Of a stretch of 64,000 nucleotides of DNA, positions 32,231 through 43,470 are shown one piece after another. The stretch is taken from positions 837,001 through 901,000 of the forward strand of contig JBANDB010000007.1 in assembly GCA_037576215.1 (NCBI GenBank), written 5' to 3'. The notes below the pieces were generated by a model. That model was not told the DNA's origin and searched no databases. It saw nothing but the letters and a program-made list of their open reading frames with translations. The translations under genes and the position numbers were made by a program. This DNA is from Armillaria gallica (taxonomy: Eukaryota; Basidiomycota; Agaricomycetes; Agaricales; Physalacriaceae). How positions within the stretch are numbered: position 1 is the first letter of the stretch; each line of letters starts with the position of its first letter.

Positions 32231-33865
32231 AAAAGTGTTCACATGTGTAATTTCACAAAATATATCAATACATACATTTTATAAAACCTAGATACTGAGG
32301 CAATGATATATACCTTAGAGCACGATGTCCTAAGTACAGGCAATAAAGTACCTTGAGTAATGTTTGGTGGAGCACATGGCTTAACTGTAGAGTGATACCA
32401 TAAGGGTCACACTAAGTCTAAAGCCCCAGCACTTGACACTGAGTATGCTGACAATGCACAGAAGATGTGCACTAAGAATAGAACCAGCAAAGCTCAGGAG
32501 ATAATTGATACTTTGCGCAACCTTGATCTATGATGCACAAGGCACTGCCATGCCAGAAGCTAGCGCTCTAGACCTCAGAATGTTTAGAATTGAAGTAAGA
32601 CTGATGTCGCTGACTTCAACTGATGTATGCAAGGCCTAGACTAGAAGCTGGTGGTCCCAGAAGACCATGGAAATCACTAGAAGATATTATTACCATAAAG
32701 ACAAGTTGTGTGCTAGGCTACAACTCCAAGGAGATACTAGGCAATGTCAGTAGGTGTGGATAGTGCGGCTAACCAATGTCATGCAACTGAGAGACCAGGA
32801 TCTGGCCCCAAGCAGGAGCTCTGAGTAAGTGCCAAGCAATGGCACAATTATGGCAACATGTGTGACACCCAGGAAAGGAAGTTCCACAAGCCAAAAGTTA
32901 CTATTTAAGATTGTATTAATTGGTAGAGCACATTGTATATAAATACCATAGTATAGTAATAGTGTACAAGTTTCAGACCTCCCTTGTTGAAGCATGAAAG
33001 CCCTCAGCTTAGCGCTCTAGCTTTGAGATTAGTTTGTAGCTTCGAGCAAGAGAATAGACCTTTTATTGATAACATTTGAGTGACTTGAGTAGTGCGCAAG
33101 GCATAGAAAGCTAATGTGGCACTTGTGTACTGTTTGAGTAATTGGTTGATTTGTGCTCTAAACTGAGAATAAGAGATCTGTGTTATTGCAGATGTGCTCT
33201 TGAGTTTTGAGATTTTCTTGTGATGTGTGGTGCTACAGGTGGCAGAGGTTCAAACCCTTTGGTCTAGTTAGTGTTCATGCAGAGGCCTTCTTTAATATGT
33301 GATGCTACAGGCAGCAGAGGTTCAAACCCTTTTGCTTGTCAGACAGGGTTTATTTGGTTATTGTGTCTCTGGATCGTATAGGTTCAAACCCTGTGGATCT
33401 ACAATCAGTTTTGGAAGCTTGAGCGCGTGGGTTCAAATCCTGTGGCTTAAGTGGATGTGCTTTGAAGGGTTTCTGCTTAGAGCGCAAGCTTTGAGTCATG
33501 TTTAGGGTGTGTTTAGGTTGTTGTAGTCACCTGTGTGTGTCATGTGCCACTTATTGAGGGTTTTGTGGGTGTGTGGCAACATATTGTGTATTGTAGTACA
33601 TCTTGCCTTGAGGCCCAGTGACATCTGTTGCCCCTCTTTTTATTAAAAGCCTTTGGACTTAGAGAGATATAGATACTCTACAAGTGCTATTGCTATATGT
33701 GTGTATTATATATTCTGAGAGTTTAGTTGTATTGCTTCAATCTGCTTCTATCACATAATATCCCCTCAAGAACTTTGAGGGTTTGTGTGTGTAGTGTTGG
33801 GTGTGAGTGTGATCAGTGTCTTCAATGCTGTTGCATTTCTAGCCTGCACACACAGAGTCTCTTCA
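32231..33865 (+). mobile_element. LTR-retroelement-like remnant inserted in repeat B3
   Basis: Repeat B is interrupted here and resumes at 33866 (TGTGGTCCCTGGAGATC). The insert contains TGTGTGACACCCAGGAAAGG (32859), a TATA-like TGTATATAAATACC (32934) and four TTCAAA-containing motifs listed separately. Short coding-like pieces precede 32850 but none is long. The layout resembles the end of an internal region followed by an LTR, but I could not pair two LTRs or a target duplication. Confidence 0.35.
33247..33440 (+). promoter_or_regulatory. Four B-box / tRNA T-arm-like motifs
   Basis: GGTTCAAACCC occurs at 33247-33257, 33319-33329 and 33381-33391, and GGTTCAAATCC at 33430-33440. They match the RNA polymerase III B-box/T-arm consensus GGTTCRANNCC. 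Spacings are 72, 62 and 49 bp. The first two are preceded by a shared TGNTGCTACAGG.GGCAGAG-type word. I find no complete tRNA around them. Confidence 0.45.
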
Positions 33866-35095
33866 ATGTGTGGTCCCTGGAGATCCAGAGAAACGATATC
33901 ACATGCAGGGGTAATCAAGAGAACCCCAGGCATGGCCTAGAAACAGGCTTTAGCCAATGGGAATAGTGAGCAGGCACAAAATCCAAAGCATTCCTTTGTT
34001 ACTGAGTCTAGAATATGATGCTGTCACCTTTAGAGCAGACCCAAAAGCTGAATATAAAGCATGATCAGTGATCAAGGATTAAGCAGCTATTGAGTCCAAG
34101 TCCATGAGCTACTCTGCTGCTAGACTGAGTGACATTGACATTACTTAGCTCTTTGAGGATACTAAAAGGAGAACCAAACGGCACTCTGCCAAGAGTGTTA
34201 TGCCAGTTTGGACAAAGGATTATTGGCTGACAAAGAATTAACTTACTGAAGAACCATTTATAATAATCAACCACCTGTAGTATAAGTAGGGTAGAATTTC
34301 ATGTATTAAAGCAAGCTACCTACCCCCATGTATAGTAATACAGTCTCAGTTTGGATCTGGACTGGTTGTGACACATAAGAGTTAGTAACTTCAAGTCTCG
34401 GCTAGAACACAAGTTTAGCAAGCTCACAGAGAAATAGAATGAGAGAAACATTTTAGATAAAAACTTCAGTTTACTTAAGATAAAAAAGAGATTTGGAGAC
34501 AGTGATGCTGTGCTCATCTTGAGAGTTCACTGGATTCCATCTGTGAAAGAGCTCTATTCCTTTTCTGGTTCAGTGTAAGAGAGATTTCATGTTGTGACGG
34601 CCTTTGTGTAGGTCCTGAGTAGTTTTGCAAGGGAATCAGCCAGATTGAGCTGTTCTAGCAGTTGCACAAAGTGTGACAGGTGTGTGCAGTTGGACCTCAT
34701 GATACTGTTGTTAGGGCAAGCACACTGTGTGTGAGAACTTGCAGGGACAGTTTTTGAGAGTATTGTGATTAAACTGGGAGTGCCAAGGGCCTCTATTATG
34801 ACAAGTTTGAAAGTCAGGTTTGGCAACTAAGAGAAAGGCAGTGTCACACACAGATTAGATCTAGTAGTGAGTCATACTTAGCGAGCCCACTGACTGAACT
34901 TGGTCATTTTGTGGATCTACATATCTGTGTGTTTTGGTTACAGAAATATCCTTTGCTTTGAGGGTTGTGTGGTTCACCGTGCTCTCTTGTAAAAAGCTTC
35001 AGAGAAACAGAGAATTTCAGAACAGCTTGAGAAATATATGTTGTTACATGCATCGTTCTAGCGAGCTCACTAAGATATATTAAGATATTGTCAGC

Positions 35096-35280
35096 ATGCA
35101 GTTGGAATTAAATCCCTTGCTCCCCTTTGCACTTGGGGAGATTGTGTGTGTGTGTGTGTGTTTAGTAGGATTGAGTGTAGGTTTAGTGTGTTCACGCTGG
35201 GCTGTGCTCAGTTACATGGGTGCCCATCACCAGCCTCGTCACTGTCACTGCCATTTGAAAGTTAGCCAAAGAGACAAAGT
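35096..35280 (+). pseudogene. Broken copy of the three-exon hypothetical gene (exons 1-2 region)
   Basis: ATGCAGTTGGAATTAAATCC at 35096 mirrors the start of the gene at 25937, followed by the same GTGTGTGT-opened intron (35142) and the GCCCATCACCAGCCTCGTCACTGT exon-2 start (about 35222). After that the similarity stops and in-frame stops appear. It marks the downstream end of repeat B3. Confidence 0.6.
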
Positions 35281-35299
35281 ACAAAGGAAAAACTGATGA

Positions 35300-36850
35300 G
35301 AATATTCTGGGTATGTCCATGTTTTCATAATTATGTCAACACTGATCATTATTTATATCTAGCTCTTCAGATAAAGAGTTAGTGGTCTCCTATCTACTAG
35401 CATTTTGAGCCACTAGTCATTGTCAAGAAAGACAGAAAAAAATTATATAAATTTGTCTGCAAAGTATGCATCAATGACTTGCTTTTTTGTTATACAACTG
35501 CTCATAAAATATGCAGTCACTCTGGTATTTCATGCAGCTGTGAACAATTTGAAGATTGAACTAGCAATGTCAATGACAGTTGACCATATCAAGATCTGCT
35601 GTCCTTGGGCATCCCCTGGGCAAGAAACGATCACTAACTTTGCTAGTGGTCACCACTTTAGTGCTGCCTGATTTCAATATCTCTTGGGCATCTGGTGTGT
35701 GGCAGCATTGACCTCTTAAGATTGTCTGTAATCTGGAACTAGTTAAAAATTTTAAGATGCTTTACACCAAAGTCGACATTCTTTCCCTTTCAACAATCTC
35801 TTACAATATTCAAGAAATATATACCATTACAAAAGCACAAGTAGCTGAGTCATTGCAGGTATGAGCCAATTAAAGGTTGTATACATTCTCTAATCAGTAC
35901 TGTAGGAAATACCAGGTCACTTGCATTTTGGTATAGATGACTAAACATCTCCAAATATCATCTCATATCTAGGAATTACCATTGTATGAGTGGTAAATGG
36001 CCATGTGGAGGAGTTCATTCTTAACTACATTCAGTAAGCTGATCTGTGGACCCACTTAAAAAGCACTAACTACCACTGAAAGGTGCTGAGTGCCTATATA
36101 GATGTGATGTGCTACACACACCACACTACACAAAACACTCAGTAATTGCGGTTCGAAGGGAGGTAGGTTATACCAGGTTACGATGCTTTGTACTGTATAA
36201 TACAAGTTCTGGGTGCAATGAATATGATTTGTATAAGAATATATTGCGGTTTCCACTCTAAGTTCGATGTGTCACTGAACACAAACTTAAACTGATACAG
36301 AATAACTGCCTAGTGCAGGTTCTGAACTTGTGCTGGCTGCCTGGTGCAGTTTCAATACTGATACTTTGCACCTGGTTGCAACTTAAAACACACTGACTGG
36401 TTCTGAACTGTTTCTCAGGTCTGACTTTCTGTTTCTAGCTTATACTGCTTGCTTGCTTTACTGTTCTTGCACACATGAAGTGACCAGGTCACTATATTTC
36501 TATTCCAGGTGAGTCTATGACTCGAAGCTCTTATCCAATTAAACCCATACTATTTGCCTGGTAGCATTCCGGGGGTCAGAAACCTGATTCTCCAATAGAT
36601 ACATGACCTGTATTTATACTATCCTACTGATACACTATTACCAATCCTTTTTACTACTGACTAATATGCTTGCTGACCCAGCCTGGTGAGGATAAATGCT
36701 CTATCTGGCAGATATTATCTCATCCATGGCTACCAGGTTGATTGATTGTACCAGATCTCCATCAGGCGATCTGATGACTTCTGCTGAAATGCTGGGTGAT
36801 TACACCATATGAGGCCCAGCCTGGATGCTTGGTCTACCAAGTAGAATACC
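35300..36850. other. AT-rich DNA, no gene recognised
   Basis: Only short frames are present. The piece 36300-36800 is rich in CCTGG/CAGG words and could be an old LTR or the 5' end of the following hAT element, but no paired ends were found. Confidence 0.35.
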
Positions 36851-37049
36851 CGATCTTCTATCCGAGTGTTAGAATTGCTCATTTTGAAGTTACTGGGTGA
36901 GTCTTTTTGTCTTACAATATATTTCTTTCTTTCGGTTTCTTACTTGTTGGTACAATGTATTCAATATATATTGCCCAAAAATGTTCGTTTACATGCATTT
37001 TTAAGAGTATGCACCCAACAGGCATATCACTACTTTCAGCTGCACAGAC

Positions 37050-38820
37050 TCATATACTGATGATTACATGGCTCAACAGATGCTCAAAGTTCTTGAGGAA
37101 TATAGCATAAGAAACAGGGTAAGAGCCTTGATTTTCTAGCTTGAAATTTCTTACTAATATACTTTACAGGGCCTTGGCTTGGTTGCAGATAGTGCTACAT
37201 TCAATAGTGTGCTTGCTAACAAGCTGGTATCTCATGTCCTAACTTTCTATGGCTATAAATATTATATCCATTGTCTTGACTATATCTGGGCACTTATTAC
37301 CAAGGTTTGTATGGTAGCATCAATCATATAAAGTGTCTCACTGATAACAACTTCATAGGGACTTTTGAAGCAATTGAGTCATGACCCCAAGAAGACCAGA
37401 GACTCAGACTTCAACAACCTCCTTGACAATGAGCAGGATAGTGATGATAGTGAGAATGATGACAAAACCAATCCTGATGAAAGAGCATACTTGGACAGAG
37501 TGTTTGATGAGCTCAAGCTTAAAATAGGGGTGGATATGGATGAATTGAAGCTGGTTGTGACAGCTGGTGAGGCAAAACTTAGACAATCTGCTATATTTAA
37601 AGTAAGTATTGAGATCTATTTGTCCTACTGCTAGCTGATAGATTTTGCAGATGACCAAACTGGGTAAAAAAAGCATTCAACAATGCTATTCTATATTATG
37701 TGATCACCAAGGTATGTGAGGGACATGATATCACAGAAGCTATTCTCATCTGTGCTGTTATCACCTGCTAGAACACTGTTTCTGATATGCTCCAATGGAG
37801 GATAGATTTGCATGAGATTCTGGACTATGTTTGTGATATAATGAAGTTCAACAAGCTTCCAAAAAGCATGCACTTGTAGAGATATATCCTCTCACCAGAT
37901 GAGTGGCTCATTCTGGACCAGTGTTTGAAATATCTTGATGTTTGTATCTGACCTTCACTTTTTCATTTTTCTGACACATCCACTCACAGAAATTTAAGAA
38001 GAATACACTCAAGTTCTCATATGACAACAAGCCTATGATCTTCAATGTCTTTTCTGCCATTGATAAGCTCACATGCAAGCTTAAGCATGGCTGGGACAAC
38101 CAACAGCTTCATCCAGCTGTGCAACTTGCATACTGAAATGCACTAGTTGTCTTAAACAGTTATTACTCAAAAACTGATGAGTTACATATCTATTGCATTG
38201 CTATAGGTAAGTTTTGGGTCTTCAATTTCTAATACATGTCTGCTGATGCTAAAGCAGTCATGCATCCTAGTCATAAGATACATTATTTTCTCCAATAAGA
38301 ATGTGAGTCTGACTGGATTGATGAGGCTTTGAATGTGGTCCAAGATGAATGGTGATTTTTTAATACATATTTTTAACATGTTCCTGAGCCATCAACTGCT
38401 GGGACAACAGCAATGTTAGAGAGAAAGATATGTGTGAGCACTTGGCTGTTTTCCTATACTTATCTTCTTTTAGCATAGGAAGTTCTTGTGGGATACAGAT
38501 TCAGATTCAGAAGACAAGACTGATGCCCTGTCTGTTGCAACAGCTGCTGATCTGCTTGAACTTTATCTCCAGTCTGGTTCTAGAGAATATTTCTGATCTC
38601 TTTATATACAGAATCTCACAGAACCCAGCAACCAATTCACTCACTCACTTTGCTCTTGATTTTTTGTCTGTTCCTGATAAACACACACTTGATGTACTTA
38701 TAAAAGGCCTACACTGGTGAGTAAAAGAAAATGATAGCAAGGGCAAGGATGACAACAATGATGAAGACAGTGATATAGTAGAAGTAATAGATGCTGATAC
38801 AAGTATATAGAGAGTATCTT
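37050..38820 (+). pseudogene. hAT-2 transposase remnant, plus strand, introns retained
   Basis: Exon-like pieces in order: QQMLKVLEEYSIRNR, an intron GTAAGAG...TTTACAG (37109-37169), then LGLVADSATFNSVLANKLVS and YYIHCLDYIWALITK (the hAT 'CxxHxxNL' region). A second intron is followed by an acidic linker (37365-37600) with DNEQDSDDSENDD. Beyond 37650 come LQWRIDLHEILDYV, TLKFSYDNKPMIFNVFSAID and KLTCKLKHGWDN. Next are NSYYSKTDELHIYCIAIGK and, after a break, MHPSHKIHYF...WIDEALNVVQDEW, all typical of Restless/Tam3-like hAT transposases. Stops and frame changes are frequent. No terminal repeats could be paired; short CAGATATCC/GGATGT words near 38855-39010 may be a subterminal region. Confidence 0.65.
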
Positions 38821-39501
38821 TTAGCATGTATATATTATGTATTCAGGGACTGGCAGATGCAGATATCCACAAAATACAGGCAGATTTCATATATTGTATC
38901 TGTATCCAATAAATGTGGATGTTAGTAAGTGGATGGCAAAACAAGATCTGAACTGCAGATTTTGCACTGGATTTCCATTCAGCTATCTGCAGATCATCCA
39001 CATCCATACTATGCCTTACACATGTACATTTGTTAGGTGTGTTTGTCTTGCACAGCTGCCCATGCAAAGAGAAGTCTTTAATGTGAGGAACAAGACCCAC
39101 AGTTTTTTTTTTTTAACTGCACTATTTGGACTGGGTGCCCTATATTTATTCTGAACATGGAGCAACCCTCTGAATGTAAATGACTACTTCATTCAAACAT
39201 AAATCTTATTAACTTATACCTGGAAGTGAACTCTAGGTGTCTCAACCCTCTCTTTTCTTATCAATTCAATGAGTTACTCCTATTTCTTGGTAATCTACAA
39301 GATTCTAATTAGTGATGTCTGGGTCAGGCTGGGCTGGGTTTTTCAGGCTTGGGCTGGGTAATTCAGAGCTTGGGTAGTAACTTACATGAGCCTGAGCCCT
39401 AAGCCCTGACCCTGGTCAGGTCAGGTCAGGTCGGGCTTAGATAGTAGGCCTGGGTTTGACCTATGTAGCACTATGTACACATCAAATAAGTATATGATTA
39501 C

Positions 39502-42500
39502 TTAGTCAGTTTCATAGCAGTCATCATCTAGATCAATAGCTAGCCTGCCCTTCACCTTCTGATGAACTGATGTCATCAGCTCATCTTCTTTTCTCTCCTC
39601 ATTTAGAATATCCTCCTCAGTCTGCAGTGTTGGTAGATCCTTGAAATAGGACATATTTCTGTGTCGAAAGGCTGACTTGAGAATTTGAAGTGCTTTCACA
39701 ATGTTGCCATGTAGCTGGTTGTGCCATTTGGATATTGTAATTCCACTAGAAGAGAATATCTTCTCACTTGACACAGATGATGCCATGACAGGTAGATAGT
39801 CATGTGCAATTGCTGTCCATACTGGCAATCAAACTGATGCTTGCTGCAAGATTTAAATGTCAGACAAAAGCACAAATTACATATGTGAAAGGAAATACAA
39901 ATCCCCCACTACGCAACTACAGACTGATTCAGAGTGAGGCAATCAACCCTGTACATATATTTGTTAAACCCAAGCTCCCACAATGATGCTGATGTAGGTG
40001 TGCAGCTATTATCAGCCTTCATGTCATCGTCCTCATCATCTGGATCTTCAAGCAGACTCTGCATTTTGCAACTTATCTTACTGTGCGAACCTGAGATATC
40101 TATGATAGAGGGTGGACCATTGGTATTGTACATCTGTGTATAGCAAGTCTTGTACTATTTAACAAGGTTATGAGCATTATGGAATAGAAAGAAGCATTGA
40201 AATAAATCTCACATTCTTCCGAACCAATTCTAGTGCTTCCCTTCATAATGTGGGCTCCCATTCTTTCTCAATCCATGTCAGTTTCATTGTTGGATCAAAT
40301 ACTAAACCATCTTGTCACCATAACAAAAAATAAACACTGATAAAGAGACTTACCCATTGCTATGATATATACATCTGTGTATTCAGTGTGGCCATAATAC
40401 TTTTCTATGATCTCCAAGCAAGCTTGAATAGCTGGCTCAAATGGAGCATACTCAGGCTTGGAAAGTCAGTTAGTCAAATTTTTATGAAGTCACTCCAAAG
40501 CTGGAATAACCAGTTGAAGTGATGGATAGGCACTTGACAAGAATTCTTGCTGAGCATTATCAAAAAGCTAGTAACTGCAGGATCAGTCTGGAGCAAACAC
40601 TGGAAGTATTACTGACCTGGAGGATCCATGTGAATAAGACAACATGTTGCCACTCATCCTTGAACAAGTGTAACATTTATAGCTTCTCTGCCTTTCTCTC
40701 ATCCCTCTCATCAAGAATTAACTCAACAACAAATCTGTCAATGGCCTGTAAGATAGATTAAGAAAGAGAATAACATATGAGACATTAAAGATCACCAATC
40801 TCAGTAGCAGCACCCATATTAACATGTTAAATGTTGAGGACCACTGGACTGGCATATCAAGGCAGAGGTGTTTCGGCTTCTCCACCTCTGCATCTGGATT
40901 TTTCTCCAGCATCTTTGTATTTAATACTTGCTGAACATCAAGAAACTTTTCATGATGTGCAGATGATGAACCCTCCTGCTGGTGTTGATTAATAATTAAT
41001 GAATGATAGACCAAAATGAAAATATAATATATACCTTAACACTGATTGCCCAAATGATTCCGACTTTGTCTCTATCAGTAGAAATATGTGCATTGGGATT
41101 GTGAGGATCATAGTGTGGAGCTTTGCTGTAAGTATGCATAAATTTCTGGGAACCAAAGTTTACCGAGTGGGATGAGCAGTGAACATGGTTTTGTTCTGCC
41201 TCATACTTGGTATCCCCTGCTAGGCGAATGCAAAAAGAATACTCAACCATCATACCATTATTTGAAGACACATTATCATATGTCACAGGCCCCAACTGAT
41301 CTCCAAGGTTAGACTAGATAAGATCAAATAACAATAACTTACATATTTTTGCAAACCAACTTGCTCTACCACTTTAAATTGAAGCTGCCCTAAGCGCTTT
41401 CTGGTATGTGCCCCCATCAAGCATACAAACCCAATCAAAGCTGTCTGCAGAGTCTATTGACAAGACTCTTTCTCTTCAATGTAGTGTGCAGTCATGGCAA
41501 AATAGCTATTGACATTCCCAGCTTGCCATACATCATTTGTAAAGGAAACATGACTGGTAACTCAGTTTGACTAATAAATAGAGAAGTCAGGACATTGTTA
41601 TTAATATCAATAATTGGGCTTACCATGAAAAGATTCTTTAAATTGACCAAATGCTCATTGCTCCATTTTAGAATTGCATGGCATGTTGCCTTTCATCCAA
41701 GCAGAAATATTTGATCATTAGGGGCCTGGGCAGCTATGTGAATCATCTGAATGAAATCAGGGTGTTAAAAGGTGTCAATAGGCTGTAATTGAATCGGAAA
41801 TATTAGCAGAGCTAGACTTTATGCCTGAGCACATGAAGAAAGCTTACTTGTTCAGTGTTGATCATCCAGTGTAATGTAGCACACTCCCAGTTATAGTCAG
41901 AATAGACCACCTGTGTATCCCATTTTTGGTGTGTAAGATCAACAATGTGGTTATCAAGAGAAGACTGTGCAAGCTTTTCCTTCTCTTCCTTGCGGCATTC
42001 AGCAGTATCCTTGGGAAGCATTGATTCAAAGTTGTTAGCCTTACACCAAGCACAATAATCACCCTGCTAGTAGCCATAGAGATCTAGTAGCCATAAAGAT
42101 AGAAGATAGTCAGGCCTCATACCTTATGCTTTGCAGCCAGATGACACCACCCAGTACTAACATTAGTGGCAAACATGTTACTATACTATGATGTAAACAA
42201 ATATAATAGCTGTATAGCATTCATCCACTCACTGACATATGGTACAGCACTTTTGTGAGACCATCTTGCCTTTCTTGTTTTGCTCATCTGGCACTGGCTG
42301 AAAAAAATGCTTCATATCTACTGTGACGTTTGTTGACAGAGAAGTCTTGGGCTTCAATACAGCAACCATCTTCTCAATGTCCTTTGCAAATCCATTAGAA
42401 TCTGTTTTGTCAGTGCGAGGCAAGATCGAAACTTTGGGAGAGCTTGGTCACCCATCTGTGGCCTCAATGACATCTAAATCCAATTAGTATTAATCAAATC

Positions 42501-42760
42501 AAGGGATTGTAACTATGCACCAGCTTGTTTTTCTGGCACCTCAGGCTCATCGTGTTCATCCATGGTCTCATCATCAGCACATACTCATTTAGATTGCCGA
42601 GTTGCAGACAGTGCAGCAGAATGGTCATGATCTTCTGATTCATTTAAGATGTCAGGTCCACATTTTCAGGATGATGAGGTAGGGAGTGGCAGTGGCTGTG
42701 GTAGTAGCAGTGGTGATGCACTCTCTCCATAGTGTTGTGGCTGTCCATGGTTGTGTCATC
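39502..42760 (-). pseudogene. hAT-3 transposase, degraded multi-exon gene
   Basis: The C-terminus (39502-39828) reads MPVWTAIAHDYLPVMASSVS, SEKIFSSSGITISKWHNQLH and NIVKALQILKSAFRH, the hAT dimerisation domain. Upstream pieces include PVQWSSTFNML (40718-41014) and LPKDTAECRKEEKEKLAQSS (41812-42021). Before that lies a BED-finger-like stretch with CCTICQ, STGWCHLAAKHK and a Cys/His spacing (42090-42300), with DMKHFFQPV at the start. An acidic/Ser-rich N-terminus reaches about 42760. Frames are broken by stops and intron-like gaps. It is clearly a different hAT lineage from hAT-1, whose C-terminus reads DILPIQGTSVPCEHVFSSGK. Confidence 0.75.
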
Positions 42761-43470
42761 TGTCAAGAATCAGGCTAGAATCAGGCTCATCTCACGCAGG
42801 CATGAAGAAGAAATAATTGGTAAATTGGTGTAGTATTTTACAATTTATATCATGTAAGAACTGTACAGTTCATCAGCCACCAAGGAAATGAAATTAAAAT
42901 GCTAGCATGTACCTGGTATAGCCTTTTCCTCTCATTTCCAACATGTCTAGACATAGACACCTTGTTATGATGCACTTCAGCCTCTCAATTGTGGCTTTTA
43001 GGACATCCAAGTGCATCATAATAAGATGTCTAGGGTCAGAGTCAATATCTGACACTATAAAACATCTATATATGAAGAGAGGTGGATGATGACATAATAA
43101 GCTGACTTTGAATTTTCCGGCCATTGCCAGACCACGGCTTATTCTGGCTGAGTTTCAACTTTGTCATGCTGCTATGGTGCAGTTCAAGCCTGGCCCCTTT
43201 CTTTTTTACCCTCTGCTCTCTTCCACTCTCTCCTCACAGTATACCATCTCAGGCAAGCATTACAGCCCTTTTACATATAATAAGGACTTTTGGGATCTCT
43301 CACAGTACTGTTTATCAATATTTGATTAAACCTCTTCATTTCTGATTTTCTTTCAGGTGTTTTTGCCTCTTCCTTACACAGTGTTGCTACTATTTCCATC
43401 TCTCCATACCCTGTGATGTGTGTACCACTCTTATTTTTCTAAGATCAATACTCACAGCATTCTGTTAATA

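Larger units (their letters stand above)
29989..35095 (+). repeat. Repeat B, copy B3, split by three insertions
   Basis: B sequence runs 29989-30095, resumes 30322-30454, again 32162-32230 and finally 33866 to about 35095, in the order of intact B1. The gaps are a solo LTR, element A-b and an LTR-like remnant. The last piece runs through the TATA-like ACCTGTAGTATAAGTAGGG stretch (about 34272) and stops beside a broken copy of the hypothetical gene's first exons at 35096. Each junction can be checked against B1. Confidence 0.6.

Noticed and set aside
35140..35162. (GT)n tract as an independent repeat feature or Z-DNA element
   Set aside because: It is the intron start of the broken copy of the hypothetical gene, shared with 25870-25890.
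36300..36850. Possible solo LTR or hAT-2 5' terminus with repeated CCTGG/CAGG words
   Set aside because: No paired TG...CA ends, inverted repeat or target duplication could be found.
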